A stretch of DNA of 64,000 nt from Chromatium okenii (GTDB lineage Bacteria; Pseudomonadota; Gammaproteobacteria; Chromatiales; Chromatiaceae), in contig NZ_PPGH01000037.1 of assembly GCF_002958735.1 (NCBI RefSeq), positions 496,001 to 560,000 on the forward strand, given 5' to 3'. The notes beneath the pieces were generated by a model. It had not been told where the DNA came from. It did not search any database and saw nothing but the letters and a program-made list of their open reading frames with translations. The translations under genes were made by a program, and so were the position numbers. Positions within the stretch are counted from its first letter, which is position 1. Each line of letters starts with the position of its first letter. This document shows positions 12,101-20,618 of this stretch, in pieces.

Positions 12101-12353
12101 CACCACTGATGATGAAGCGTTAATTGGCAAAGTGATTCGCCTTGTAGAAGATGGTTTATTGCCTAAAGTAACGGCTAAAAAAGTGGCAACTGCATTAAAA
12201 CGACAAGAGAATTTTGCTCCGTTGCGGGTGCTGGCAGTGCTGCGCGAACAGATTCAAGCAGAATTGCTACAATTCAACCGCTTTGTTCCCATCAATCACC
12301 CACCAGCACTGCGTGAAGTGATTTTATCGTCTTATTTGATGAAACAACTATGA
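9135..12353 (+). CDS. PLD-nuclease/SNF2-like helicase, probable restriction subunit
   Basis: This 1072-residue protein joins a phospholipase D-type nuclease domain (about 1-200; HxK motif in RIHAKLYIM near residue 137 and GSSNFT near 161) to a superfamily 2 SNF2-like helicase. Helicase motifs are visible in order: DVVGLGKTYMA (Walker A, ~279), FIDESHRF (Walker B, ~352), SATPLNN (motif III, ~383) and LIQRVGRVNRVD (motif VI, ~757). The last ~270 residues are unassigned and may recognise DNA or the partner. AGGA at 9122-9125 supports the start. Its stop overlaps the methylase ATG (ATGA), which argues for a coupled two-subunit restriction-modification system acting on foreign DNA. A DISARM-like helicase role is an alternative, but the other DISARM genes are absent. 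Confidence 0.82.
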   Translation: MSTVSDLTFITNEHGQHLRDRFNVLLNDHPRCFECLVGYFFISGFHQLHSALANTEQIRILIGINTDRPVLQLLATAQAQQELALESHSYVHQHLPGAILHELQQAEESAAVESGVQHFVEWIKSGKLAIRAYPSGRIHAKLYIMTFKEGDRDAGRVITGSSNFTAAGLVDNLEFNVELKNRSDYEFARAKFNELWTEAVDVTADYVTTIEQDSHYAAITPYELYLKLLYEYFRGELNLSIDSLDGNLPPGFKPLRYQAEAVANAHKILDEYGGVFLADVVGLGKTYMAALLAQQLNTPCLVIAPPHLLDAQNPSAWPNVFRDFGVRGYRCESVGKLEALCTQDLRKFTTVFIDESHRFRSETTQSYSLLAQICFGKRVVLVSATPLNNAPQDILSQIKLFQPSKRSTIPNVRDLEAFFGRLRRRLDALDRQSDHAEYLRIVQDNARETREKVLKFLMIRRTRSEIAKYYGADLAQQGLKFPEVADPEPLFYQFNTNESQVFNQTIYTLTHEFKYARYTPLAYYNGERDEQAIHSQRNLAKLMKIMLVKRLESSFAAFRATLERFIVTYERVMIEFNKGHVFISKKHSAKIFDLLDADDEAGIERLLDEDKAEKLAAADFTPEFKIDLEHDLALLKDIHSNWQQMTRDPKWDCFCAILNDNALLKSNKIIIFTESKETAADLAEKIRAQVESKVLLVTGGAAPGVRAEVIANFDAKFYRPKDDYRILVTTEVLAEGVNLHRANIVVNYDIPWNPTRLIQRVGRVNRVDTTFERIYTYNFFPTDESNDLIKLREAAEAKIHAFIQMLGADARLLTENEDIVSHDLFTRWNSKQTLTGEDDNAASELQFLTEIRAVRDTQPELFARIKRLPQKARSTRQVSSTAVPTVPAVLNYFRQGKLDKFFLSSGTGVATFELDFITAATLLKPTDPHELRHHIPQRFYTLLEQNKAAWMAATIIDIEHMKALQSDHQYDSYIVKRLKDKAVRHCPQFTTDDEALIGKVIRLVEDGLLPKVTAKKVATALKRQENFAPLRVLAVLREQIQAELLQFNRFVPINHPPALREVILSSYLMKQL

Positions 12354-15300
12354 ACCCACAACAAGCACGCACTTACATTGCCAATCTATTTTCCCACGCT
12401 TTTAATCGCGTGAAATTTTTGGAATTCACGCGCAATGTGTTGAATAACAATTTTGATGAACATAAAGCTGCGCTGTGGAATACGGTTTATATCAAAGATG
12501 CTTTCAAGTCGCATGTTGCCCGCTATGAACGGCTCGGTACTTACACTGCGCCAGACGGCGATCAATTAGATGTGCTCATTGTTCACTTGACGCATGATGC
12601 AAAATTAGAACGCACCCGGACGGCGCTGCGCAATTTTATTGCCGATCATCTTAAACAGCGCGATGAAAAAGATGCAGCATTGGTGGCGTTTGTTTCACCA
12701 ACAGAAGCGCAATGGCGCTTGTCTTACGTCAAAATGGAATACAGTGCCGTTGAAACGGTCGCTGGTACGGTTGGAATTAAAACGCAATTAACCCCAGCGC
12801 GGCGCAGTTCTTATCTCGTGGGTGCAAATGAAAGTTGCCACACGGCGCAATCGCGTTTTATTGCGTTATTACAGGAAACGCGGCTCGCGCCGACCTTGGC
12901 GCAGATTGAAGATGCGTTTAGTGTTGAGGCGGTCACGAAAGAATTTTTCAAGCAATACGCGGCGCTGTGTAGTGAATTAGAACAGGCGTTGACGCAACTA
13001 TTAGCGCAAGCGCAATTGTTGCGCGATGAATTCGAGCGGCAGCAGATTAACGCTTTAGATTTTGTTAAAAAGTTATTAGGGCAAATTGTGTTTTTATACT
13101 TTTTGCAAAAGAAAGGCTGGCTCGGTGTGGCACAAGATGACAATTGGGGCGCGGGACCAGCAGATTTTTTGCGCCGTCTCGCGCAGCGCGATGATTACAC
13201 CAATTTTTTTAATGACATTCTTGAACCGCTGTTTTATGACACGCTCGCTACTGATCGCGGTCATGCTGCGTGGTGTGCGCAATTCAACTGCCGTATTCCC
13301 TTTTTGAATGGCGGTTTATTTGAGCCGTTAGGCGATTACCATTGGCAAACGGTGGATATTTTATTGCCCAATCGGTTATTTACGAATACCGAGCAGGCGG
13401 CTAATGGCGACGTTGGCACCGGCATTTTAGATGTGTTTGATCGCTACAATTTCACCATCACTGAATCAGCGCCGTTAGAAAAAGACGTGGCGATTGATCC
13501 CGAAATGTTGGGCAAGGTGTTTGAAAATCTGATTGAAGATAATCGCCGTAAAGGATTGGGTTCTTTTTATACGCCGCGTGAAATCGTGCATTATATGTGT
13601 CAGGAAAGTTTAATTAATTATCTGGATACGCGCTTGACTGAATTGGAATTAAACGTGCCGCGTGATGATTTGGAAACGCTGGTGCGGCTGGGCGATCAAT
13701 TGGCGCATTATGAAACGGTTAAAACGCAGTATGCGGGGCGCGAAATGCCGCTGGCGATTCAACAACAGGCGCGGCAAATTGATCAGCAATTGGCGGATAT
13801 TACTGTTTGTGATCCGGCGGTTGGTTCGGGTGCATTTCCGGTGGGGATGATGAGTGAAATTGTCCGCGCTCGTTCGGCATTGACGCCGTATTTTAATGAC
13901 GCTACCGAGCGCGGCGCGTATCAATTCAAACGCCATGCCATTCAATCGTGTTTATACGGAGTTGATATTGATCCGGGCGCAGTTGATATTGCTAAGTTGC
14001 GGCTGTGGTTATCGCTGGTGGTGGATGAAGATAACGTGCAGCACATCAAGCCGTTGCCGAATTTGTCTTATAAAATTGTGTGCGGCAATTCATTGTTGGG
14101 TGTGGAAAAAACGCTGTTTAATGAGCAAGCATTCCGTGAGCTTGAACAATTAAAACCGCTTTATTTTAATGCGGCAGACAAGCAGCAGAAAGATCAGTAT
14201 AAGCTACAGATTGATGCCATTATTCACACGCTAACGAATGGTAAAGCAGAGTTTGATTTTGAGATTTACTTTTCAGAAGTATTTCATCAGAAAAGCGGGT
14301 TTGACGTGGTGATTGGAAATCCGCCTTATGGTGCAAAGTTTTCACCTGAATTACGAGCTTGGCTCCTAAAAATTTATAAACACCAAAGCAATCCTCCCGA
14401 AAGCTATATGCTATTTGTAGAAAAAGGTTATGAACTGATGCGTCATCAGGGTGTAATTATTTACATTGTTCCTAACACATGGCTGCCATCGCTTACCTTT
14501 CAAAAATTTAGAAGGTTTTTAGTATCTCATTTCCAGTGGCTTGGTCTTCTTGTTATTAAAACAAAAGTATTTGCTGCTGTCGTTGACACAAATGTATTCG
14601 TTTTCAAAAAATCAACACCTCAAGAAGGCATTGGGTTTCCAGTTTTCTTTTTTGAGCCAGTTGGAATTCGTTTTGCACACAATCTCACTTGGGCAAATGT
14701 TCCAAAAGATGGTAATGCAATCAATGTAATTTTTCCTCCAACCCATCAAAATCTTTTTCAGACAATTAAAAAAAGAGGCGTAGTTTTGAAATCTGTTGCA
14801 GACGTGTATAACGGGGTTAAACCCTTTGAAAAGGGAAAAGGGAAACCGCCTCAAACTGCGCAAATTATGAGAGAAAAACCTTTTGTTGTTGAAGGCTCGA
14901 AGCCATCCGGTGCTAATTGGATGCCACTTCTGAGAGGTAGTCTTATCCAACGTTATGTCACGCTCTGGAATAACGATTATTGGATTAAGTATGGAGAGTG
15001 GCTTGCTGCGCCACGCGATTCATCTATATTTGAAGCACCTGTTAAAATTTTTGTTCGTCAAACTAGTGATTCTATTATTTCAACTCTTTGTAATTCAGGC
15101 GTTGTAGGTAGAGACAATTTACACATTATTTTGCCAAAAAATTCTACAGACTTACTTTTTGTTTTGGGTATTTTAAACTCAAAATTTACAGATTTTATTT
15201 ATTTTTTTATCAATCCAGAAAAGGGGGAAGCACTTGCTCAAGTAAAAAAGACACACGTTGAAGAATTACTTTTACCCAAACGTAGTTTTGATGCTCCAGA

Positions 15301-15466
15301 TGAACAAGAGCCAATCATTAAATTAGTTAACCAAATCCTTGTCGCCAAATCAGAGAATCCCAAAGCGGACACCAGCGCCTTGGAACGGGAAATAGATCAA
15401 TTGGTGTATGCGCTGTACGAATTGACACCTGATGAAATTGTAATTGTGGAAGGAGCGGGGAAGTGA
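12350..15466 (+). CDS. Eco57I-type N6-adenine DNA methyltransferase with large N- and C-terminal domains
   Basis: This 1038-residue protein has a gamma-class adenine methylase core: SFYTPREIVHYM (~405), the SAM motif I region VCDPAVGSGAFPVGMM (~486) and catalytic motif IV IGNPPYGAKFS (~655). The N-terminal ~400 residues (DQLDVLIVHL, then a helical segment) resemble those of large type IIG/ISP-like enzymes and could include a nuclease fold, though I see no certain PD-(D/E)xK set. The C-terminal ~330 residues should be the target recognition domain; they are AT-richer than the core, as expected for an exchangeable specificity domain. It is coupled to the upstream helicase by an ATGA overlap. 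Confidence 0.85.
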   Translation: MNPQQARTYIANLFSHAFNRVKFLEFTRNVLNNNFDEHKAALWNTVYIKDAFKSHVARYERLGTYTAPDGDQLDVLIVHLTHDAKLERTRTALRNFIADHLKQRDEKDAALVAFVSPTEAQWRLSYVKMEYSAVETVAGTVGIKTQLTPARRSSYLVGANESCHTAQSRFIALLQETRLAPTLAQIEDAFSVEAVTKEFFKQYAALCSELEQALTQLLAQAQLLRDEFERQQINALDFVKKLLGQIVFLYFLQKKGWLGVAQDDNWGAGPADFLRRLAQRDDYTNFFNDILEPLFYDTLATDRGHAAWCAQFNCRIPFLNGGLFEPLGDYHWQTVDILLPNRLFTNTEQAANGDVGTGILDVFDRYNFTITESAPLEKDVAIDPEMLGKVFENLIEDNRRKGLGSFYTPREIVHYMCQESLINYLDTRLTELELNVPRDDLETLVRLGDQLAHYETVKTQYAGREMPLAIQQQARQIDQQLADITVCDPAVGSGAFPVGMMSEIVRARSALTPYFNDATERGAYQFKRHAIQSCLYGVDIDPGAVDIAKLRLWLSLVVDEDNVQHIKPLPNLSYKIVCGNSLLGVEKTLFNEQAFRELEQLKPLYFNAADKQQKDQYKLQIDAIIHTLTNGKAEFDFEIYFSEVFHQKSGFDVVIGNPPYGAKFSPELRAWLLKIYKHQSNPPESYMLFVEKGYELMRHQGVIIYIVPNTWLPSLTFQKFRRFLVSHFQWLGLLVIKTKVFAAVVDTNVFVFKKSTPQEGIGFPVFFFEPVGIRFAHNLTWANVPKDGNAINVIFPPTHQNLFQTIKKRGVVLKSVADVYNGVKPFEKGKGKPPQTAQIMREKPFVVEGSKPSGANWMPLLRGSLIQRYVTLWNNDYWIKYGEWLAAPRDSSIFEAPVKIFVRQTSDSIISTLCNSGVVGRDNLHIILPKNSTDLLFVLGILNSKFTDFIYFFINPEKGEALAQVKKTHVEELLLPKRSFDAPDEQEPIIKLVNQILVAKSENPKADTSALEREIDQLVYALYELTPDEIVIVEGAGK

Positions 15467-15625
15467 TCTCGCGTTATTACCAGCTTCGTTTGCGCACATA
15501 ACGCATCATGTGCTTTACGCATTTACTAAATAGGCGTTAGAATATATCGGTCGTATTTGACTAATATGGCACGGTTAGTTACAGCTCAACTTGAGCGTCT
15601 ATCGTTAAATAGAGAGGCAGCAATA

Positions 15626-16204
15626 ATGAAAACACAGTTTTCCTGCGCGGTAGGATTAGCACTTGGGCTAGTCTTTGCGAATGTACAGGCGAGTCCTCCT
15701 GATCATCGACATGATTTTGATTCTTTTCCGGGTAATGGTGTCGGTAATTCTGAGCAACCGCGAGATGTTGGCAAATATCTATTGGCTGATGATCATGTGA
15801 ATGTGTTTGGTGGTGCGTTATTGCGCGATGATTGCACTCACGATGGCGGTTTAATGGGCGCAGTAATGGTTGGTCCCCCGTACAATCGACAGTTGAGTGT
15901 AATTAAATTGATACCAACGTTTTGGGTAAATAATCCCGATCCGACAACACTTCCAGCAGGATATGCAACTTTTGCAGTACCAGACGCATTGGCGAATATG
16001 GCGCGATTATTTTTGTGTTACAACGTAGTGCCAATCAGTGGCGCTAACCCGGGAATGACCACCTTTTGTGATTGGGCACCCCGCGATTTACGCGAACCAT
16101 TCAGCGTTACCACAGATGGTGTCCGCACGATGTTAATGGATGTTGAATACAGAGGTGGTCGGGGTCTGTGTGCTGAAGATGAAAATACTTGGGTAGCTAA
16201 TTAA
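15626..16204 (+). CDS. Hypothetical secreted protein
   Basis: This is a 192-residue protein of unknown function. It has a clear signal peptide (MKTQFSCAVGLALGLVFANVQA, cleavage near ASP) and four Cys in the mature part, so disulfides are possible. No catalytic motif is recognised. The open frame reaches upstream to 15557, but GAGAGG at 15612-15617 and the signal peptide support the ATG at 15626. It stands alone, with a strong terminator after it, and is not obviously linked to the restriction genes before it. Confidence 0.7.
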   Translation: MKTQFSCAVGLALGLVFANVQASPPDHRHDFDSFPGNGVGNSEQPRDVGKYLLADDHVNVFGGALLRDDCTHDGGLMGAVMVGPPYNRQLSVIKLIPTFWVNNPDPTTLPAGYATFAVPDALANMARLFLCYNVVPISGANPGMTTFCDWAPRDLREPFSVTTDGVRTMLMDVEYRGGRGLCAEDENTWVAN

Positions 16205-16264
16205 ATTGATTTGATCATATTGCCAATTTAGTGCGAATATGGTTAATCTAAATGACAGAACAAC

Positions 16265-16293
16265 AGCGCGGAATTTTATTCCGCGCTTTTTTT
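16265..16293 (+). terminator. Intrinsic terminator after the secreted protein gene
   Basis: A perfect 9-bp stem AGCGCGGAA/TTCCGCGCT (16265-16273 and 16279-16287) with a five-base loop runs into seven T residues (16287-16293). It is a strong rho-independent terminator on the plus strand. Confidence 0.9.
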
Positions 16294-16520
16294 ACATTGC
16301 TAACGATATCATAAATGCTAAAATATCACTTAGGGCATATTTATTCAGGTATTGATTTTTCCAGCTACAAACAAAAACGCAATTGAAATTGTAATGCCTA
16401 TCATGTGGTTTCAATTCGGGTTTACTGTGAATAAAAAATTCAATTGCATGACGGCAAACGCGTCCAATTTTGAGAACACTAATCCGTATTGTCGTCGATT
16501 AGCTTTGGAGTATTTTTGTC
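16294..16520 (+). other. Intergenic stretch without recognised gene
   Basis: The 316-base gap 16205-16520 holds the terminator and then AT-rich sequence. A 61-codon open frame (16352-16537) has no signal peptide, domain or ribosome binding site and overlaps the next gene, so I regard it as non-coding. The promoter of the thioredoxin-like gene should lie here, but no box is convincing. Confidence 0.5.
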
Positions 16521-16898
16521 GTGTCCACACATCCTGACATCTTCGCAGTATCCACCGAAAACTTCACTACTACCGTATTGGAAGCATCACATCAGCGTCC
16601 GATTCTCGTGGATTTTTGGGCGGATTGGTGTGCGCCATGCCGCGCCTTATCACCGCAATTAGAGCGCGTAATTGCCGATCTCAACGGTCAAATTCACCTC
16701 GCCACTTTGGAGGTAGATGAAGGCGATAATATGCGCGAGGCTGGGCGCTATCAGGTGCGCGGTTTTCCGACCGTGATGTTGTTTCATTACGGTCTGGAAA
16801 TAGCGCGATTCAGCGGCGCTCGTTCTCGCCATCAAATCCGCGAATGGCTCCAGCAGCAGCTTGGCGCAACACTGGTTTTTCTCCATTCAACCGAATAA
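16521..16898 (+). CDS. Thioredoxin-family protein
   Basis: This is a 125-residue cytoplasmic thioredoxin fold protein with the active site FWADWCAPCRALSP and the cis-Pro region GFPTVMLF. It likely acts in thiol-disulfide exchange. Unlike trxA it has a longer N terminus and a C-terminal tail, and resembles thioredoxin-like proteins of the YbbN/CnoX type without the TPR part. The start is a GTG at 16521 with GGAG at 16507-16510; no in-frame ATG precedes the conserved fold. It is followed six bases later by ampD. Confidence 0.85.
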   Translation: MSTHPDIFAVSTENFTTTVLEASHQRPILVDFWADWCAPCRALSPQLERVIADLNGQIHLATLEVDEGDNMREAGRYQVRGFPTVMLFHYGLEIARFSGARSRHQIREWLQQQLGATLVFLHSTE

Positions 16899-16904
16899 TT
16901 TATA

Positions 16905-17450
16905 ATGACATTTCATTCCGCCATTGACGCTGACGGCTGGCTATTGACCGCGCAGCGCCACCTATCACCGAATTACGATCAACGCCCGCTGAATACCGTG
17001 ATTGATCTATTAGTAATTCATAATATCAGCCTACCGCCGGGCGAATTTGGTGGGAATTGGATTGATGACTTTTTTCTCAATCGGCTTGATCCTGCTGCGC
17101 ATTCGTATTTTGTAACGATTGCACAATTGTGCGTTTCCGCACATTTACTGATTCGCCGCGACGGAATGATCATTCAATACGTGCCCTTTATACAACGAGC
17201 ATGGCACGCAGGAAAATCGTGTTTTCAAGGGCGCGAACGCTGTAATGACTATTCAATTGGGATTGAATTAGAAGGAACGGATGATATGCCGTTTACGGAT
17301 GAACAATATCAAACGCTGAATACGAGCATTGTGCAATTGCGCAGCACCTATTCAGCAATCACTTCTGAGCGCATCGTTGGTCACAGTGACATTGCACCCG
17401 GACGCAAAACTGATCCTGGTGCGGCATTTGATTGGGCGCGAGTGCATTAA
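16905..17450 (+). CDS. ampD: 1,6-anhydro-N-acetylmuramyl-L-alanine amidase AmpD
   Basis: AmpD is the cytosolic zinc amidase that cleaves the lactyl-amide bond of anhydromuropeptides in cell-wall recycling. The 181-residue protein has the family features: VIDLLVIHNISLPPGEFGG with the first His ligand, the central IQYVPFIQRAWHAGKS segment, NDYSIGIELEG, and VGHSDIAPGRKTDPG with the second zinc ligand and catalytic residues. There is no signal peptide, in agreement with AmpD rather than the periplasmic AmiD. It is six bases downstream of the thioredoxin-like gene. Confidence 0.93.
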   Translation: MTFHSAIDADGWLLTAQRHLSPNYDQRPLNTVIDLLVIHNISLPPGEFGGNWIDDFFLNRLDPAAHSYFVTIAQLCVSAHLLIRRDGMIIQYVPFIQRAWHAGKSCFQGRERCNDYSIGIELEGTDDMPFTDEQYQTLNTSIVQLRSTYSAITSERIVGHSDIAPGRKTDPGAAFDWARVH

Positions 17451-17461
17451 AAAATAGCGAT

Positions 17462-17695
17462 TCATTCAAACCAACGTTCAACTGTTCCGCGTTCCGGTAT
17501 TCCGCCAGAATGCACCACCACTCCATCAATCACCACGCCCGGCGTTGCCAGAATGCGATAGCGCATGATGTCCTCAATTTTCTCCACTTTTTCTAATTCA
17601 ATAATCACGCCTTTCGCTTTCGCCACTTCTTCGACTAAATTGCGTGTAGTTTGGCAATTGCGGCAACCCGTACCAAGAATTTTGACGTTTTTCAT
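17462..17695 (-). CDS. Redox-active disulfide protein, thioredoxin-like
   Basis: This 77-residue protein is a minimal glutaredoxin/thioredoxin fold with the active site GTGCRNCQTTR and the cis-Pro region ATPGVVIDG. Such small disulfide proteins are often encoded beside YraQ/ArsP-type permeases, exactly as here: it follows the permease gene after 12 bases. It may pass electrons or metal ligands to or from the permease; that is inference from context. GGAG stands about eight bases before the ATG on the minus strand. Confidence 0.85.
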   Translation of the reverse strand: MKNVKILGTGCRNCQTTRNLVEEVAKAKGVIIELEKVEKIEDIMRYRILATPGVVIDGVVVHSGGIPERGTVERWFE

Positions 17696-17707
17696 GTCAT
17701 TGCTCCG

Positions 17708-18715
17708 TTATAAAACCCAATTGAAAACATAACCAACCAATAAAATGCCAGTAGCAACCACCCCGACAAAAGTGGCAATTAATGGCCATTTTAGCACCTT
17801 GCGCAAAATCAATAACTCCGGCGCAGATAACGCAATCACGCTCATCATAAACGCTAAGGTCGTACCAAGCGCTGCGCCTTTACCAATTAACGCCTCAACA
17901 ATGGGAATAATTCCGGCAGCATTGCTATACATTGGCACACCAAGTATTACTGCCATAGGAACCGCCCACCACACATCACGTCCCATCAACGCAGCCATAA
18001 AATCTTCTGGCACATAGCCGTGAATAACTGCGCCTAATCCAACACCGATCACCACATATAGCCATACACGTCCGACAATTTCGCGGACATGTTTTATTCC
18101 CGCAGCAATTCGTTGTGACCAAATAAAATTGGTGTAATCCTGCGTTGCGACATCGCCAAAATGAATTGCACGAACCCAATCTTCTAAATATCCTTCCATT
18201 CGTAATGCGCCAATAATAATTCCTGCAACAATAGCGATAATCAACCCCATTCCTAAGTAGAGCACTGCAACCTTCCATCCGAATAATCCAAACAGCAGTG
18301 CCAGCGCGACTTCATTTACCATCGGCGCAGAAATAAGAAATGAAAAGGTTACACCCAATGGCACTCCCGCAGTAACAAAACCAATGAATAATGGCACTGC
18401 TGAACAGGAACAAAATGGCGTCACAATACCAAGGCTGGCTGCCATTAAATTACCAATACCAAGTCGTCGTCCAGCAAGCAGTGCACGAGTACGTTCTGGT
18501 GCGAAAAAAGTTTGAATGATCCCCATGATAAAGACGATGCCGATCAGTAATAACAGTACTTTAGGCACTTCGTAACAGAAAAAATAAACTGCTTCGCCAA
18601 ATGCGCTGGCACGTTCCAAATGCAGTAATGCAATTGAAACATCAGCTAATTCAGTGAGATGCGTATACATTAATACCCAAAGTATCAATACAATTGGCAA
18701 TCCACGCAACACAAA
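17708..18715 (-). CDS. YraQ/ArsP (DUF318) family permease
   Basis: This is an approximately 335-residue inner-membrane protein with about eight hydrophobic segments in two halves. The motif IVTPFCSCSAVPLFIGF, with a Cys pair after TPF, and the second-half GVPMYSNAAGIIPIVEALI are hallmarks of this permease family, members of which export organoarsenicals. The frame reaches a TTG at 18730 inside the upstream gene, but AGGAG (18723-18727) is seven bases before a GTG at 18715, so I prefer that. It sits between a UPF0104 membrane protein gene and the disulfide protein gene, probably in one operon. The substrate is unknown. Confidence 0.85.
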   Translation of the reverse strand, partial: FVLRGLPIVLILWVLMYTHLTELADVSIALLHLERASAFGEAVYFFCYEVPKVLLLLIGIVFIMGIIQTFFAPERTRALLAGRRLGIGNLMAASLGIVTPFCSCSAVPLFIGFVTAGVPLGVTFSFLISAPMVNEVALALLFGLFGWKVAVLYLGMGLIIAIVAGIIIGALRMEGYLEDWVRAIHFGDVATQDYTNFIWSQRIAAGIKHVREIVGRVWLYVVIGVGLGAVIHGYVPEDFMAALMGRDVWWAVPMAVILGVPMYSNAAGIIPIVEALIGKGAALGTTLAFMMSVIALSAPELLILRKVLKWPLIATFVGVVATGILLVGYVFNWVL

Positions 18716-18723
18716 ATAACTCC

Positions 18724-19698
18724 TCAACAATTCGGTGATGGTTTTTTTAGAAGAAATGCGAGTGCACCTAGAATTAACGTGCTTCCCAATAAAAATAAAT
18801 GCAAATTGACTGCACCAGCCAACGCCAGTTTAGGCTCAATTCCAAGCGGCATCAATGCAGCTACTGCTGCCAATTCATAACTGCCGCTGCCAGCGATGCC
18901 ATGAAACGGCAACACACTAGACAATTCCGCACCCATCACGCCAGTTAATAATTGCCAAATATCCAGCGGCAAAAAGAATCTTAGCAAACTCACAAAGGCA
19001 GCGAATTTTAAGCTCCAGATTAACGCTGTCCATAAATAAATCCGTGCAATTAAACTCAATTCACTTGGTGCAGTTTGCAAGACTTGTTTGATTAATTTTT
19101 GTATTCGCCCAGTACTGCTTAATTGTGGTAAACGATGCAGTTGGTTGAAAAATTTTAATAGGGTTAATCCTGCAATCCATAGTGCCGCTAACAGCCACCA
19201 TATCCATGACGGCTGACGTAAATTGAGAATAACAATAGCAATTAGTGCGAGAAAATGCAGATCAAATAATCGAATCCAAATTAAGGCGGCAGCAGCATCC
19301 AGTATTTCGTATCCAAAATAGCGCCGCATTAACCACGGAAACACCAATTCACCACTGCGCATGGGTAATAAATTATTAGCGACATTGTGAAAAATTGTTA
19401 AGCGCAACATAACCGCAAATTTTCCGGCAAATTGTTGGCGGAAATAATCCGTCATACGCACAGCGCGTAATCCATAACTAAGTGCGGTTAATGCGAATAG
19501 CCAAGCGAGTAGCCAAGGCGATAATTCCCGCCATGGTGCGAGTAGCGTTGCCCAACCAATTGTGAATTGTACTGCTGCTAGCAATAGCAATAAAAATGTT
19601 GCGCCTAATAACCAGTCACGCCATTTACTAATGAAATTTAATTTCCCATTTTTTGAAAAAATACTGCTTAGACTGGGATTAATACAAAAATTTTCCAT
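18724..19698 (-). CDS. UPF0104/LPG-synthase-type integral membrane protein
   Basis: This 324-residue protein has seven to eight predicted membrane spans and resembles the flippase-like transmembrane region of lysylphosphatidylglycerol synthase (AglD2/UPF0104 family): RLTIFHNVANNLLPMRSGELVFPWLMRR and the late GVMGAELSSVLPFHGIAGSG. No catalytic domain is attached. Members are thought to move lipids or lipid-linked sugars across the inner membrane. Its ATG overlaps the stop of the acyltransferase gene (TAATG), which suggests a shared role in envelope lipid metabolism. Confidence 0.82.
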   Translation of the reverse strand: MENFCINPSLSSIFSKNGKLNFISKWRDWLLGATFLLLLLAAVQFTIGWATLLAPWRELSPWLLAWLFALTALSYGLRAVRMTDYFRQQFAGKFAVMLRLTIFHNVANNLLPMRSGELVFPWLMRRYFGYEILDAAAALIWIRLFDLHFLALIAIVILNLRQPSWIWWLLAALWIAGLTLLKFFNQLHRLPQLSSTGRIQKLIKQVLQTAPSELSLIARIYLWTALIWSLKFAAFVSLLRFFLPLDIWQLLTGVMGAELSSVLPFHGIAGSGSYELAAVAALMPLGIEPKLALAGAVNLHLFLLGSTLILGALAFLLKKPSPNC

Positions 19699-20618
19699 TA
19701 GCGTTTTCGTTTTACATAATATAATGGCGATAAATGATCTGGACGGGTTTTGAAGCGACGATGCACCCAGAAATACTGTGCCGGTAAATCGCGCACATGT
19801 GCTTCAATAACTTGATTCATTTGTGTTGTATCGGCAATTTGATCGCCACTTGGAAATTGTTCTAATGGCGGATAAAAACACAATTCGACACCACGTCCCC
19901 AAGGTAAAAACCGAGTGATTGTTGGAATAACAACGGCATTTGTTTTCGCTGCGAAGCGTCCTAGCATTGGTACGGTTGAAGCGGGCTGATCACAAAAAGG
20001 AACGAAAATCCCGCGTCGCCCTGCATCCTGATCTGGCAAATAAATAAATGGCGTACCCGCTTTAATGATGCGAATTAAACCGCGTAAATCATCGCTGCGT
20101 TCAATGGGAATGCTGCCGAATTGACAACGGGCGCGACGTACTCGCCAATCCATGACGGGATTGCGGAGGCGTTGATACATGTGAACGCATGGATGTACCA
20201 ATGCAGTTAATCCCGCGCCACCTAATTCTAATGCAATAAAATGCGGTGCTAATAAGATGATCGGACGATCAGCAGTAAGATAGGTGTCAATAATTGATTG
20301 GTTGCGAATATGCACCAGCCGCCGTACTCGCGCCGGTGAAATCTCCCAACGCACACCTTGCGTTAATACTGCAACACCAAGCCAAATAAAATGCTTCCAT
20401 AAGAGGTACTCGCGGGCGATGTTACTGAGCGTTGGAAAACAGCATTGTAAATTGCGCCGCGCTATTCGCCGCCGCGATCCAGCAAATAAATAACTCAATC
20501 CGCCGATGAAGCTACCAAATGCCCATAGCAATGGAAATGGCAAGCGCCCCAACAGATAAATAATTGCTACGCCTAACCAACTTACCCAATGGCGTGGATG
20601 TAATAACTTTAAGGGCAT
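19698..20618 (-). CDS. Lipid A biosynthesis (lauroyl/myristoyl-type) acyltransferase
   Basis: This is a 306-residue LpxL/LpxM-family late acyltransferase that adds a secondary acyl chain to Kdo2-lipid A at the inner membrane. It has one N-terminal membrane anchor, the catalytic HX4E motif in APHFIALELGG, the substrate motif DQDAGRRGIFVPFC and the late AQYFWVHRRFKTRP. It opens a minus-strand run through the UPF0104 protein, permease and disulfide protein. Which acyl chain it transfers cannot be told from sequence alone, so no gene symbol is given. Confidence 0.9.
   Translation of the reverse strand: MPLKLLHPRHWVSWLGVAIIYLLGRLPFPLLWAFGSFIGGLSYLFAGSRRRIARRNLQCCFPTLSNIAREYLLWKHFIWLGVAVLTQGVRWEISPARVRRLVHIRNQSIIDTYLTADRPIILLAPHFIALELGGAGLTALVHPCVHMYQRLRNPVMDWRVRRARCQFGSIPIERSDDLRGLIRIIKAGTPFIYLPDQDAGRRGIFVPFCDQPASTVPMLGRFAAKTNAVVIPTITRFLPWGRGVELCFYPPLEQFPSGDQIADTTQMNQVIEAHVRDLPAQYFWVHRRFKTRPDHLSPLYYVKRKR

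Noticed and set aside
9135..15466. DISARM or BREX system
   Set aside because: drmA, drmB, pglZ, brxC and related genes are absent; only a helicase and a methylase are present.
16352..16537. 61-codon plus-strand ORF
   Set aside because: No ribosome binding site, domain or hydrophobic pattern, and it overlaps the thioredoxin-like gene.
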